Assembly (NCBI GenBank): GCA_964599635.1
Contig: CAZRGM010000002.1
Coordinates: 24,816-88,815, forward strand
From: WJMT01 sp964599635
GTDB lineage: Bacteria > Acidobacteriota > Aminicenantia > Aminicenantales > Aminicenantaceae
DNA length: 64,000 bases
Reading direction: 5' to 3'
Of this stretch, positions 8,514 through 18,019 are shown one piece after another. Made by a program: the position numbers and the translations under genes. Position 1 is the first letter of the stretch, and every line of letters starts with the position of its first letter. The notes beneath the pieces are model-generated. The model was not told the DNA's origin. It made no database searches and worked only from the letters and a program-made list of their open reading frames with translations.

Positions 8514-8742
8514 GGAAGCATTTCTAAAACCGTGATAGAGTTTATTTAACATATAAGTGGAAGAGCAAGGGATTCTTCACCCGTTCGATTCCCCAGCGTG
8601 GAATCTCACTCCCGCTCGGGCTTCGCTCTCCTCTAAAGAGGAACCATGCCCGCTCAGCCCTCACAGGGGATTCCTCATCCCTTGCCCTCTCCCCTTAATA
8701 AATATTATATATCACATGTATCACGGTTTTAGAAATGCTTCC
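8514..8742. mobile_element. MITE-like element: family A repeat flanked by perfect 24-bp inverted repeats
   Basis: Positions 8514-8537 and 8719-8742 are exact reverse complements (24 bp, starting GGAAGCATTTC). They enclose a family A palindromic repeat (8563-8690, minus orientation). The 229-bp unit lies between divergent genes (DUF4870 protein and S9 peptidase) and encodes nothing. The symmetric ends suggest a non-autonomous mobile element; no transposase or clear target duplication was seen. This unit makes up most of the 8440-8855 gap; the rest (to 8843) has one weak hairpin (about 8797-8825) before the ribosome site of the S9 gene. Confidence 0.6.
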
Positions 8743-8855
8743 TTTTATCGGATAATAATTTACAGACCTGAATATAACCAGTATAATTCTTTTTTCATGA
8801 GACATTAAAAATGCAGTCTCTCATTCAAATTATTTTTTAATACGGAGGAAAAAAA

Positions 8856-11384
8856 TTGAAAAGAAAAGCAGTCTGTTTGTTTTTTATTATTTCACTCATG
8901 GTCCCTTTTGCTTCATCCGCCTTTTCCAATGAAAACAAAGTTATCAAAAAAGCCAATTATGAACTGGCTGCCCGATTCTCACCAGCTCAGCTTAAAAAAA
9001 TGGTGTTCAACACATCTGTGGATCCCCACTGGCTGAAACACAGCGACCGATTCTGGTATGCCTTTGAGACAAGTGAGGGAAAATCATTTTATATCGCTGA
9101 TCCGGAAAAAAAAATTAAAAACTACCTTTTTGACAATGTAAAAATGGCGGCCCTGCTCACCGAAATCACCAAAGATCCTTATGATGCCAAGCATCTTCCC
9201 ATTAAAGAAATCGAATTCGTAAAAAAAGACAGAGCCATTCGTTTTGAAGTCCAAAGTTCCCAAGAAGAAGAGGAGAAAGATAAAGACAAAGAGATGGAAA
9301 AAGAAAAAATGCAGGAGGAGGAAAAAAAGGAAGAAAAAAAAGAAAAACCAAAGAAAAAAATGTTTTACTTTGAATATGACCTCTCAACCGGCAAACTGAC
9401 CCTGCTTGAAGAATATGAAGAACCCCCTGAAAAACCAGAATGGGCTAATATTTCTCCGGACGGAGAAAAAATCGTGTTTGCCCGCCATCACAATCTTTAC
9501 TGGATGGACAAAGAAAATTATGAAAAAATCCTCAAAGACAAAAAAGCCAAAGATATTGAAGAGCATCAACTAACTGAAGATGGAGTTGAAGATTACAGTT
9601 ATGCCCGGGGAGAACGAGGGGAAACCAATGTGGAAAAAGAAAAAAACAAAGACAAACGCAAACCAGTCAGAATCATATGGTCTCGAGACTCAAAAAAGTT
9701 TGCCATGGTCCGACCGGATAACCGGAAGGTTAAAGACCTCTGGGTCATCAACGCCATCGCCAAGCCCAGACCTACTTTGGAGAGCTATAAATATCACATG
9801 CCTAGAGAAAAAGAGGCTCCTCAGTATGATGTGCTTATTTTCGATCTGGAAAAAACAGAGAAAATTCAGGTCCAAGATGACCGGTTCAAGGATCAGTCTG
9901 TCTCTTTACTCACAGCTCCTCGTAAAGAAAAAAACAGAGATGATAAAAACAGACCCGCTTTATGGTTGGCTCAAACATCAGATAAATTGTACTTCACCCG
10001 AACCAGCCGCGACCTTCATAAAATAGATATCTGTGTGGCTGATGCTTTAACCGGAGAAACCAAGGTGCTTATCGAAGAGCGGCTCAACACCTATTTAGAA
10101 ACCAGAAATTTGGGATTGATCAACAACGGCGAAGAGCTCATTCACTGGTCTGAGAGAACAGGCTGGGCTCATTTCTATCTTTATGACGGAGAAGGCAACC
10201 TGAAAAACCAGATCACATCCGGTCCATTTCACTGCGATGATATCCAGGGTATTGACGAAAAAAACAGATGCCTTTATTTCACAGCCAATGGAAGGGAAAA
10301 AGGAGAAGATCCTTATTATGATCATCTCTATCGGGTCAATTTTGACGGCACTGGATTGGAACTACTGAATCCGGGAAACTTCAATCATTTCTCCCGGATA
10401 TGCGATTCCAATCGATTTTTTGTGGACAATTACTCCAGAGTGGACACAACACCTCAATCTGCTGTTTTAGACAACAAGGGAAACAAGCTCATGGATCTTG
10501 AGACCTCAGACCTCTCTCTTCTTATGGAAGCAGGATATCAATTTCCTGAAACTTTTAAAGTCAAAGCTGCTGACAGCATCACAGACCTTTACGGTGTGAT
10601 GTACAAACCATTTGATTTTGATGAGACTAAAAAATACCCCATCATTGCCTATGTCTATCCAGGTCCTCAAACTGAATCCGTGCCCAAATCATTCTCAGCA
10701 GGCAGAGGAAACATGAGTCTGGCTCAATTCGGGTTTGTTGTGATTTGCGTCGGAAATCGGGGAGGACATCCGGACCGATCCAAATGGTACCACAACTATG
10801 GTTATGGAAACCTGCGGGACTATGGATTGGCTGACAAAAAGTTTGCCATTGAACAGCTGGCAGCCCGTCACCCCTATATTGACATGGATAAAGTCGGAAT
10901 CTACGGCCATTCAGGAGGAGGATTTATGTCTACGGCAGCGATGCTGGTTTATCCAGACTTTTTCAAAGTGGCGGTCTCTTCTTCCGGAAACCATGAAAAT
11001 AACATTTACAACCGGTGGTGGAGTGAAAAACACCACGGAGTGAAAGAAGTTGAAAATAAGGAGGGAGAAGTGACCTTTGAATACGAAATAGACAGAAATT
11101 CAGAAATCGCTGAAAACCTCAAAGGGCATCTCCTTTTAACCACAGGGGATATTGATAACAATGTCCATCCGGCCAACACCCTTACTTTGGCTAACGCTCT
11201 TATTAAGGCTCATAAGAGATTTGATTTTTTTGTCTTTCCGGGCCAGAGACATGGATACGGAGATAAGAGCGATTACTGGTTCTGGCTCAGAGCCGATTAC
11301 TTCTGCAAACACCTGATCGGAGATTTTTCCCAGAATGTGGACATGCTCTACCTCCAAAAGGACGAGCCCCAGGACAAAAAATAA
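8856..11384 (+). CDS. Prolyl oligopeptidase/dipeptidyl peptidase (family S9), secreted
   Basis: 842 aa starting at TTG 8856, chosen for the GGAGG at 8844 and the signal peptide that follows (about residues 1-24). An N-terminal beta-propeller region (about 60-560) carries a Lys/Glu-rich low-complexity insertion (about 133-170). The C-terminal alpha/beta-hydrolase domain (about 570-830) has the nucleophile in GHSGGGF (Ser686), Asp767 in GDIDNNVHP and His799 in QRHGYGD, so the catalytic triad is complete. S9 enzymes cut short peptides, often at proline; the substrate here is unknown. It is probably periplasmic and monocistronic. A family A repeat lies downstream, before the convergent symporter gene. 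Confidence 0.9.
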   Translation: MKRKAVCLFFIISLMVPFASSAFSNENKVIKKANYELAARFSPAQLKKMVFNTSVDPHWLKHSDRFWYAFETSEGKSFYIADPEKKIKNYLFDNVKMAALLTEITKDPYDAKHLPIKEIEFVKKDRAIRFEVQSSQEEEEKDKDKEMEKEKMQEEEKKEEKKEKPKKKMFYFEYDLSTGKLTLLEEYEEPPEKPEWANISPDGEKIVFARHHNLYWMDKENYEKILKDKKAKDIEEHQLTEDGVEDYSYARGERGETNVEKEKNKDKRKPVRIIWSRDSKKFAMVRPDNRKVKDLWVINAIAKPRPTLESYKYHMPREKEAPQYDVLIFDLEKTEKIQVQDDRFKDQSVSLLTAPRKEKNRDDKNRPALWLAQTSDKLYFTRTSRDLHKIDICVADALTGETKVLIEERLNTYLETRNLGLINNGEELIHWSERTGWAHFYLYDGEGNLKNQITSGPFHCDDIQGIDEKNRCLYFTANGREKGEDPYYDHLYRVNFDGTGLELLNPGNFNHFSRICDSNRFFVDNYSRVDTTPQSAVLDNKGNKLMDLETSDLSLLMEAGYQFPETFKVKAADSITDLYGVMYKPFDFDETKKYPIIAYVYPGPQTESVPKSFSAGRGNMSLAQFGFVVICVGNRGGHPDRSKWYHNYGYGNLRDYGLADKKFAIEQLAARHPYIDMDKVGIYGHSGGGFMSTAAMLVYPDFFKVAVSSSGNHENNIYNRWWSEKHHGVKEVENKEGEVTFEYEIDRNSEIAENLKGHLLLTTGDIDNNVHPANTLTLANALIKAHKRFDFFVFPGQRHGYGDKSDYWFWLRADYFCKHLIGDFSQNVDMLYLQKDEPQDKK

Positions 11385-11439
11385 ATTTAAGTCTCTCAAC
11401 GAAAATTATTATTGAATAATATCCATCTTTTTTAGCAAC

Positions 11440-11716
11440 ATAAATTTAAGGGTGTGGCTGAAGCGGCATTGAAGATTTAGCCTTCTGATGTAATGGATAT
11501 GATACTGGGATATTCACAATTCGTGGTTTCGTTATGGGAGAAGGGCAAGGGATAAGGAATCCACTATGAGGGCTGAGCGGGCATGGTTCCTCGTTAGAGG
11601 AGAGCGAAGCCCGAATGGGAGAGAGATTCCTAGCTGGGGAATCGAGCGGGTGACGAATCCCTTGCCCTTTCCCTCCTAATAACGTTAGGGAGCACAAACC
11701 ATGCCCTCAAATTTAT
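11440..11716. repeat. Family A repeat copy with outer imperfect inverted repeats
   Basis: The core 11543-11667 (125 bp, plus orientation) begins GGGCAAGGGAT and ends ATCCCTTGCCC, and holds the central TTCCTC/GAGGA hairpin. Outer ends 11440-11455 and 11701-11716 are imperfect inverted repeats (AAATTTAAGGG type). GTGTGGCTGAAGCGGCATTG (11451-11470) recurs near 34033 and 63872. It fills the gap between two convergent genes. Confidence 0.65.
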
Positions 11717-11717
11717 C

Positions 11718-13517
11718 TCAGCTTAGCATTTTGAGTTTTTTCCACATCTTCATGAGAAAAAAACCAGACACAGCCGCCGTCACACTCAACACCGAAGCAG
11801 GAAGATACTTGCCGTAGATCCAGTAGCCGGCTGCAAAAAGAGCACTGTACACTCCCAAACATCCAAGAGCCATACACACCAGTCCCTGGGGCACATCCCA
11901 TCCCTTCTCTTTAGAATCCATTGGTTCTCCTTCCTGACGCGCTTCTTTCACCACCTTTTTCCACCCAGGTCCTCCAGGCTTCACAAGTCGATAAAATGAC
12001 CTGAGAGTGCTCTTATTTGATGCTGGGGTAAGAAATGTCACACTGACCCAGCTCACAGTCGTGATCCCTACCCCAATTAAAAGTTGAAGATGAGAAGATA
12101 GGGAAGGCAGTCCTGTATAGGGGTGAAGCACCTGCAGGTAAACCGCCACTAAAAAAGAAATCACCATAGCGGTTAACTCACTATAAGGATTAATCCGCCA
12201 CCAAAACCAGCGCAGGATGAATAGAAGCCCTGTCCCAGCGCCTACCTGCAGTAAAATTTGAAACGCCTGTAAGGCATTGCTTAAAAGCAGTGCCAAAGCT
12301 CCCGCTAAAACCATCAAAGTAACTGTCGAAATCCTTCCGACGAACACCTGTTTTTTTTCATTAGCTTGAGGACTGATAAAGCGTTTATAAAAATCATTGA
12401 CCACATAGGAAGAGCCCCAATTCAAATGGGTGGAAATGGTGGACATAAATGCCGCCATCAAAGAGGCCACCACCAGTCCTAAAAGACCTGGAGGAAGGAA
12501 TGTCAACATGGCTGGGTAAGCCATATCATGTCTTAATACATGGGAAGCAACATGAGGGAAAGCAGCCTGCAGAGATTCTAAATCGGGGAAAACGGCTAAA
12601 GAACACAGAGCAACCACAATCCAGGGCCAGGGTCTGAGAGCATAGTGAGTGACATTAAAAAGCAGAGTGGCGCCTACCGCATGCCTTTCGGATTTAGCTG
12701 ACAGCATTCGCTGGACAATATATCCTCCCCCTCCAGGTTCAGCACCAGGATACCAAACGCTCCACCACTGAACAGCCAAAGGGAGAATAAACAAGGGAAC
12801 AAGGGCATCCCCATTGGAAAAATCAGGAAGAAGACTTAATTTGGAAGCAATGTTCTGATGGGTCAGTAATGAATGAAGGCTCCCGATCTGTGGAAGTTTG
12901 ACCGCTACTACGGCCGCTCCTATGGCCCCTGCCATAGCCATACCAAATTGAAAAAAATCTGTGATCAGCACTCCTCTCAAACCGCCTAATGCACTGTAGA
13001 ACACCGTAACCAATGAGGCAATGAGTATCGTCTGGATAGGGGTCAGCTTCAGCATCACTCCTCCGATCTTAATCATAGCCAAGGACACGGTGGCCATGAT
13101 GAGCACATTAAAAAAAACACCTAGATAAAGAGCCCGAAATCCTCTGAGAAAAGCAGCGGCTTTCCCACTGTATCGAAGCTCATAAAACTCAATATCAGTT
13201 AAAATTCGAGAACGCCTCCATAGTTTAGCGTACACAAAAACAGTCAGCATTCCAGTGAGAAGAAAGGCCCACCAGACCCAGTTTCCAGCCACTCCATTCT
13301 GCCGGACAATATCTGTAACCAAATTTGGGGTATCGCTGGAAAAAGTGGTGGCCACCATGGATACTCCCAAAAGCCACCAAGGCATATTTCTCCCAGAAAG
13401 AAAAAATTCAGTAGAATCTTTTCCCGCTCTTTTCGAAACTGCCAGGCCAATCAGGAGGGATATAAGAAAAAAACCGACTATGAAAGCCCAATCAACTGAC
13501 TGCAGCGCCAAATCCAA
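11718..13517 (-). CDS. Sodium:solute symporter family protein (SSS)
   Basis: 599 aa from a TTG start at 13517 preceded by GGGAG. About 13-14 membrane helices are visible. The N-terminus has the SSS pattern DWAFIVGFFLISLLIGLAVS and the family signature region GRNMPWWLLGVSMVATTFSSDTP. SYVVNDFYKRFI and YSALGGLRGVLITDFFQF are also typical. SSS proteins import sugars, amino acids or other solutes with sodium; the substrate cannot be told from the sequence. A long C-terminal extension (about 500-599) adds two more helices. A family T-like end (13526-13553) lies immediately upstream of the start. Confidence 0.88.
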   Translation of the reverse strand: MDLALQSVDWAFIVGFFLISLLIGLAVSKRAGKDSTEFFLSGRNMPWWLLGVSMVATTFSSDTPNLVTDIVRQNGVAGNWVWWAFLLTGMLTVFVYAKLWRRSRILTDIEFYELRYSGKAAAFLRGFRALYLGVFFNVLIMATVSLAMIKIGGVMLKLTPIQTILIASLVTVFYSALGGLRGVLITDFFQFGMAMAGAIGAAVVAVKLPQIGSLHSLLTHQNIASKLSLLPDFSNGDALVPLFILPLAVQWWSVWYPGAEPGGGGYIVQRMLSAKSERHAVGATLLFNVTHYALRPWPWIVVALCSLAVFPDLESLQAAFPHVASHVLRHDMAYPAMLTFLPPGLLGLVVASLMAAFMSTISTHLNWGSSYVVNDFYKRFISPQANEKKQVFVGRISTVTLMVLAGALALLLSNALQAFQILLQVGAGTGLLFILRWFWWRINPYSELTAMVISFLVAVYLQVLHPYTGLPSLSSHLQLLIGVGITTVSWVSVTFLTPASNKSTLRSFYRLVKPGGPGWKKVVKEARQEGEPMDSKEKGWDVPQGLVCMALGCLGVYSALFAAGYWIYGKYLPASVLSVTAAVSGFFLMKMWKKLKMLS

Positions 13518-13525
13518 ACTCCCTT

Positions 13526-13553
13526 ACTCTAACTTATTCAAAAAAATGACCAT
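13526..13553 (+). repeat. Family T end motif (diverged)
   Basis: ACTCTAACTTATTCAAAAAA followed by ATGACCAT resembles the family T end and its inner part. It lies about 10 bp upstream of the symporter start codon. Confidence 0.4.
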
Positions 13554-13789
13554 CTTTTATTACTGATAAACAATCCAGCTTTGTTTTTATATCTTGTTCA
13601 ATAGGGAAAAATATACTTAAAAAACTATGAAGAGTAAAGGAGAAAACCTCTATGACCCCTTCACTCCACCTTTTTATAACACCCGAATATAAATTCATGT
13701 GTAGCTGAAGCAACTTTAAATATATTCATTTTATAGTGCATATATAATAAATCCTGAGAAATTCAAATAAAGAGATCGCAGCAGAGGAG

Positions 13790-13912
13790 AAGGGTAAGAG
13801 ATGAGGAGTCCCCTGAGATGACGCGGCGTGTCTCCGCCCGCAGCGAAAGGAATTCCCCAGGGGGGATGGGTGAAGCGAGGACGGAGATATGCCGCGGCAG
13901 AACTCTTGCCTG
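13790..13912 (+). repeat. Diverged family A repeat
   Basis: It starts GGGTAAGAGATGAGGAGTCC and ends CTCTTGCC, as in family A, but the middle differs. An inner imperfect inverted repeat pairs 13821-13836 with 13882-13897. With a fragment resembling TGTGGCTGAAGCGGC near 13699-13713, this is all that can be seen in the 13518-13920 gap. Confidence 0.5.
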
Positions 13913-13920
13913 AATGAATT

Positions 13921-16002
13921 TTATTCGTTCTTTTTCTCTATCTCATTGATCAGGTTTTTGACTTTCTCCTGCTTGGGATTAAGCTTGAGCGAGGCTTTGA
14001 GTACGTCCAGTGCCTTTTTATTCTGGCCAGTCTCATAATAACAAAAGCCTAATGAATTGAGCAGCCCTGTATCACTGTCATAGATCTTATTTCCCTCCAG
14101 CAGACTCTCAATGGCCTCTGTATATCTCTCCAAACCCATCAAAGCTTTCCCTTTGAGCAGATGATACTCAAATTTCATATTTTCAACTTCCTTGAGCTTC
14201 TCGACCATTTCCATGGCTCGACTGTACTGCTGAGCTTCAACGAGAAAATTGGTGTAATCTAAAAGACCCCCTTGAAAATCCGGATTCATTTTATAGGCCC
14301 GATCATAATAAAATTCAGCTTTTTCAGTATTCTCCAGCTTTCTATTTTGCGAGGCCAACATATAATAATAAAGGAAACTATTTGAGAGAGGGAATCCCTT
14401 TGACTGTGAAATGGGATGCCCGATAGAAGAACTACCAGAAATGACGAATCCTTCTTTCTGAGTGTCGATAATGTTTCTTTCGCCATCTAACAATGTAAGG
14501 ACTATTTCATAATAATCAGGGGCAAGCTCATCCGAAGATATGGAGTAAGTGACGTCTATATCCTTTCTATAGGGATATCCTCTAAGCAAGATGGAATAGG
14601 ATTTTTTCACCGGATTATTCTCTCTCAGCCCATTAACCAACATTTCTATCTTCCCACTCTCCCAAAGAGACTTATCTATATTGGAAACAATAAACAGAAC
14701 GGCGACATTATCTGATGAAGAATAACTTTTTGATGGATCCAGAATCAGCTTTGTATTCAACACTTTGTAGGGAATATGGATATCTTTTTCATATTCTTGG
14801 AATTTATACCCCACAAAGGGGCCGATGATCTGAGGCGAGCTGGAATCTTCCTTGACTTCTATATCTTTCTCTAAGAGTGTAAACTCCTTGCCCACAGAAT
14901 TTTTAAGAAGAGCTGTGAGTTCATAGCTTCCTTCCGTGACTGGGAAGGAATCCTCAATAGAGATTCCGTTTGATTTGACCTTTCCCAAGTCCTGGGATGG
15001 AAAATAATAAGGGTAATTTTTGGTGTACTGAAAAATGACCTCCTCCCCTTCTCTTAAACTCACATTTAATTCAAAATTGCAAAAATACTGGTCATTCGGT
15101 TCATAATAATCAATTGATAAATTTTGAGGCATTATGGAAAAATGGACGAAATTCAATCCCAACTGAGGGTCTTTGATCATGGAAACATTTGTGATGCTTT
15201 CAATGTAATTAGTCATATACTCCGTGCTCACTAATCCTTTATAATCCAGAAAATTGGTGGCATAGGTCGGATTGATCTCTTTCTTCGGGGACTCAAAAAT
15301 TTCAGACATAATGATATTGTATTCTGGAGTAGGCTGAAAATTATAGGGAATATCACCCGGGACGATAGAGAGGACCACCAAGGACAAAGTGGGTGCCAGC
15401 TCTCTTATTTTTTCATAAGCCCTCTCATAATCTGCAAAATCCATTTCTCTCCCACCAACTAGAAGACTGGTGGGACCATCTGCCACCGGATCATAAATCC
15501 TGTATTCTCCAAATCCGCCCCTTTTATAAAAAACGACCGCAAAATGGGGAGGAAGGCCGCTGTCTCCACCTCCATAGTAATACCAGACTTCAACCGGATA
15601 AAGTTCTATGCTTCCCTCAAAATATTCTTTGCTTGCGGGTTCCCCCAAAATAATATAGATCATCCCCTTATCCGTTCTCCATCCATCTCTGGAAGTATCA
15701 CGGCCTAAAAATTCATTGGCGTACTGAAACCTTCTCCTATGTTCTTCTTTATATTCATTCCTTTGAGTTCCTGGAGTGGGGTCTCTTTGCTTCCAAAAAG
15801 ATTCTATGAAAACATCTCTTTCCCTATCATTGTCAAGCTTAAAGAATACATCTCGTTCTTCATCCAACATGATGTATTGAACCAGATCTAAAAACTCTTG
15901 ATATCTGGTGGGAAGATTTTCTCTTTTTAACTGTGCCGCTGATACCATTATGGAATAGAATAACAAAAGGCACAGCCAAAACACGACTCTCTTTTTCTTC
16001 AT
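13921..16002 (-). CDS. GWxTD-domain protein with C-terminal TPRs
   Basis: 693 aa with a signal peptide (about residues 1-22). The GWxTD domain (about 25-190) includes YIMLDEERDVFFKL, FWKQRDPTPGTQRNEY and the name motif DGWRTDKGMIYIILGEP. A middle beta-rich region follows, and the C-terminal 170 residues hold TPR-like helices (YYDRAYKMNP, LLNSLGFCYYETGQNKKAL). GWxTD proteins are typical of Acidobacteriota and related phyla; no biochemical function is established. It is the last of a three-gene minus-strand group with a second GWxTD protein and a TPR protein, so a shared envelope role is plausible. Confidence 0.8.
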   Translation of the reverse strand: MKKKRVVFWLCLLLFYSIMVSAAQLKRENLPTRYQEFLDLVQYIMLDEERDVFFKLDNDRERDVFIESFWKQRDPTPGTQRNEYKEEHRRRFQYANEFLGRDTSRDGWRTDKGMIYIILGEPASKEYFEGSIELYPVEVWYYYGGGDSGLPPHFAVVFYKRGGFGEYRIYDPVADGPTSLLVGGREMDFADYERAYEKIRELAPTLSLVVLSIVPGDIPYNFQPTPEYNIIMSEIFESPKKEINPTYATNFLDYKGLVSTEYMTNYIESITNVSMIKDPQLGLNFVHFSIMPQNLSIDYYEPNDQYFCNFELNVSLREGEEVIFQYTKNYPYYFPSQDLGKVKSNGISIEDSFPVTEGSYELTALLKNSVGKEFTLLEKDIEVKEDSSSPQIIGPFVGYKFQEYEKDIHIPYKVLNTKLILDPSKSYSSSDNVAVLFIVSNIDKSLWESGKIEMLVNGLRENNPVKKSYSILLRGYPYRKDIDVTYSISSDELAPDYYEIVLTLLDGERNIIDTQKEGFVISGSSSIGHPISQSKGFPLSNSFLYYYMLASQNRKLENTEKAEFYYDRAYKMNPDFQGGLLDYTNFLVEAQQYSRAMEMVEKLKEVENMKFEYHLLKGKALMGLERYTEAIESLLEGNKIYDSDTGLLNSLGFCYYETGQNKKALDVLKASLKLNPKQEKVKNLINEIEKKNE

Positions 16003-16058
16003 CTCAACACCTTTGGAGGACCCAGGTTTTCGGCCCCAGCATATTAGAGTTTATTTTT

Positions 16059-16955
16059 CTATATTTTTATATTAAATATCTTCCGGGTTCTTCCGATATC
16101 CGGCTTTCCTATGATCAGCACATCAAAAAAATATTTCCCCGGCTTCAAATCCAAAGAAAAAGTGAAACGGATCTCTTCCAAATCCATCAACTCTTTTTCT
16201 GTGGACTCGAAATACCTTTTCTCATTAAAAGTTTTTTTCTGTGCGCCCTTCCTATCTTCATACACAAAAAACTGAAACTCAAATTCAGCTTTTAACAGAC
16301 CCTCCTGTTCCACAAAAGCAATCCCTTTAACAGGAATAGAAATATCTAATTCATCCTTACTGGGATCATAGTCGAGCTTAAAATCAATGTATTGGCTCCC
16401 TATCTCATTGTTGTAGGCGATTCCAAATTTAGCTCTGTTCATAGCTTCAAATAGATTTCCATAGATCCCAGAGTAGGGATTGAGTCGGTAAGAGTTATCC
16501 CCTCGTCTATCTATAAACTCCACGGCAAAATTGAATCTGTAATAGACCCAGAGAATATAACCTTTAATCTCAGGATGATTCAGCATGGGCTCCTGTTCGA
16601 TTCTGTCCGGAAATCCAAAATGGATATAAATCCGTCCTCTGTCTGTCTTCCATCCCGGGATACCTTCCTTAAAACGCTCGTTGGCATATTCTACCCTTTC
16701 ATAAAATTCTTCTTTAAACTCATTTCGCTCCGTATCCGGAGTCGGATCTCTTTTTTCCCAAAAATCTTTTATAAATTCCTGTCTGGATTCTTTATCAGGA
16801 AGGTGATTGAATATCTTTCTCTCTTCTCCACTCATGACCAACCGCGCTTCTTCATAGAAATCCTCACTCTCGGGATCCAACTCCATTCGGCTGGTCATGG
16901 TACAGCTGGTCATGACAACCAGGAAAAAAATCAATGGAACTTTGAGTCTATTCAC
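16059..16955 (-). CDS. GWxTD-domain lipoprotein
   Basis: 298 aa. The N-terminus ends VVMTSCT, a plausible lipobox. It keeps FWEKRDPTPDTERNEF and PGWKTDRGRIYIHFGFP, the GWxTD core, and lacks TPRs. The C-terminal half is beta-rich. It lies 56 bp upstream of the larger GWxTD gene and 13 bp downstream of the TPR gene, so the three are probably one operon. Function is unknown. Confidence 0.78.
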   Translation of the reverse strand: MNRLKVPLIFFLVVMTSCTMTSRMELDPESEDFYEEARLVMSGEERKIFNHLPDKESRQEFIKDFWEKRDPTPDTERNEFKEEFYERVEYANERFKEGIPGWKTDRGRIYIHFGFPDRIEQEPMLNHPEIKGYILWVYYRFNFAVEFIDRRGDNSYRLNPYSGIYGNLFEAMNRAKFGIAYNNEIGSQYIDFKLDYDPSKDELDISIPVKGIAFVEQEGLLKAEFEFQFFVYEDRKGAQKKTFNEKRYFESTEKELMDLEEIRFTFSLDLKPGKYFFDVLIIGKPDIGRTRKIFNIKI

Positions 16956-16968
16956 TTCTTTTCCTTTT

Positions 16969-17883
16969 TTATCTTCTCAAATAATTCAGAAATCCCTTCA
17001 CCTGCTCGGCTCTTTCTGAATTGGGATCTAACTCCAAGTATCTCTCGAATCGGGCTATGGCTTCCTCATTTTTTCCCAAAGTCAAATAAGTCAAGCCCAA
17101 TTGATAAAACCCATCCAGAAAATCTTCTTTTATTTCAACCGAGCGCTGATAATACTTCAAAGCTTCTTCATAGTTGGCCATATTATAAAAACGGGTCCCT
17201 ATATTATAGAGCACAACAGGATCGTCTATATTCTCAAATTTTATTTTTTGATACCACTCCAAAGCTTTTTCATCATCGCCTTTATTTTCATATGCCTTTC
17301 CGATCAAAAGCATCGCCTCGGTATTTTCAGGATCTCCAGCCAAGATTTTTTCATAATATTCCGCGGCTTTATCATACTGTTCTAGCTGAAAATAACAGTT
17401 TCCAATGTTCTTATTTATGATATAGATATCTGGATTCTCTTCCAGCAGCTTCTCATACGCCTGGACAGCCTCCCCATATTTCTTTTGATTAAAAAGTTCA
17501 TTGCCAGCTGCAAGCTTTTCCTTCAGCTCTTCAGTGATCAAAATGCCTTCTGCTTTTTCAAGAGTGATTTCGACATCTGGATTTTTCCCATAAGATTCAA
17601 CCTCCATGGATATTCCCTTAGGCATGTATCCTACTTTTTCGAAATCTACATTCCAACTGCCGCCTCTAATCCCCATAGCCACCCACTTTCCGTTTTGATC
17701 TGTTTTGATTTCAAACCCTGACTCACCACGGAGTGAATACAATTTCACAGTCACATCTTCTATAGGATTTCCTTCCTGGTCATAAACATACCCCACCACC
17801 CGGGCTCTTCCCCGATAGGCTTGAGGGAATACAAAGACATTCAGTAAAAGGATCAGAAAGAAACCCAAAATCGATTTTTTCAT
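16969..17883 (-). CDS. TPR protein with carboxypeptidase-regulatory-like domain
   Basis: 304 aa from ATG 17883, chosen because GGGAGGTG lies 5 nt upstream and a signal peptide begins there (MKKSILGFFLILLLNVFVF). A carboxypeptidase-regulatory-like domain (about residues 25-110, GYVYDQEGNPIEDVTVKLYS) precedes about five TPRs (from about 125 to the end; for example NKNIGNCYFQLEQYDKAAEY). It is probably a periplasmic scaffold. It is first in the operon with the two GWxTD proteins, and 73 bp separate it from the terminator of the TonB receptor gene, so it may have its own promoter or rely on readthrough. Confidence 0.8.
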   Translation of the reverse strand: MKKSILGFFLILLLNVFVFPQAYRGRARVVGYVYDQEGNPIEDVTVKLYSLRGESGFEIKTDQNGKWVAMGIRGGSWNVDFEKVGYMPKGISMEVESYGKNPDVEITLEKAEGILITEELKEKLAAGNELFNQKKYGEAVQAYEKLLEENPDIYIINKNIGNCYFQLEQYDKAAEYYEKILAGDPENTEAMLLIGKAYENKGDDEKALEWYQKIKFENIDDPVVLYNIGTRFYNMANYEEALKYYQRSVEIKEDFLDGFYQLGLTYLTLGKNEEAIARFERYLELDPNSERAEQVKGFLNYLRR

Positions 17884-17955
17884 CCGGCACCTCCCAATCT
17901 TTATGATCAATCTTCTCTTTCTCTTCAAGCATCCCATTCTACCATTAAAACACAT

Positions 17956-17994
17956 AAAAAAAAAGCCCCTCTCACTTACATGAGAGGGGCTTTT
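17956..17994 (-). terminator. Intrinsic terminator after the TonB receptor gene
   Basis: A perfect 14-bp stem (17961-17974 with 17981-17994, AAAAGCCCCTCTCA) with a 6-nt loop is followed, on the minus strand, by a run of nine T. It starts 26 nt after the stop of the receptor gene and separates it from the downstream TPR/GWxTD operon. Confidence 0.9.
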
Positions 17995-18019
17995 GATTTC
18001 TCTATTCAGACTAAATCTT

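Noticed and set aside
8572..8600. tRNA T-arm-like GTTCGATTCC in family A repeats
   Set aside because: No acceptor, D or anticodon arms can be folded around it, and the flanking stem does not pair as a T-arm.
8557..8808. ORFs with a shared translation (SLSSKEEPCPLSPHRGFLIPC) at about 8557-8808, 11446-11697, 32267-32491 and 38042-38269
   Set aside because: They lie within family A repeats, so the shared translation follows from repeated DNA. They lack ribosome sites, and the frames run into unrelated flanks.
13651..13707. Small ORF starting ATG at about 13651 after an AAAGGAG-like sequence
   Set aside because: Only about 18 codons, with its end inside repeat-derived sequence; no support beyond the ribosome-site match.
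16575..17420. 281-codon open frame on the plus strand
   Set aside because: It is antisense across the GWxTD and TPR genes, with low-complexity aromatic-rich translation and no ribosome site.
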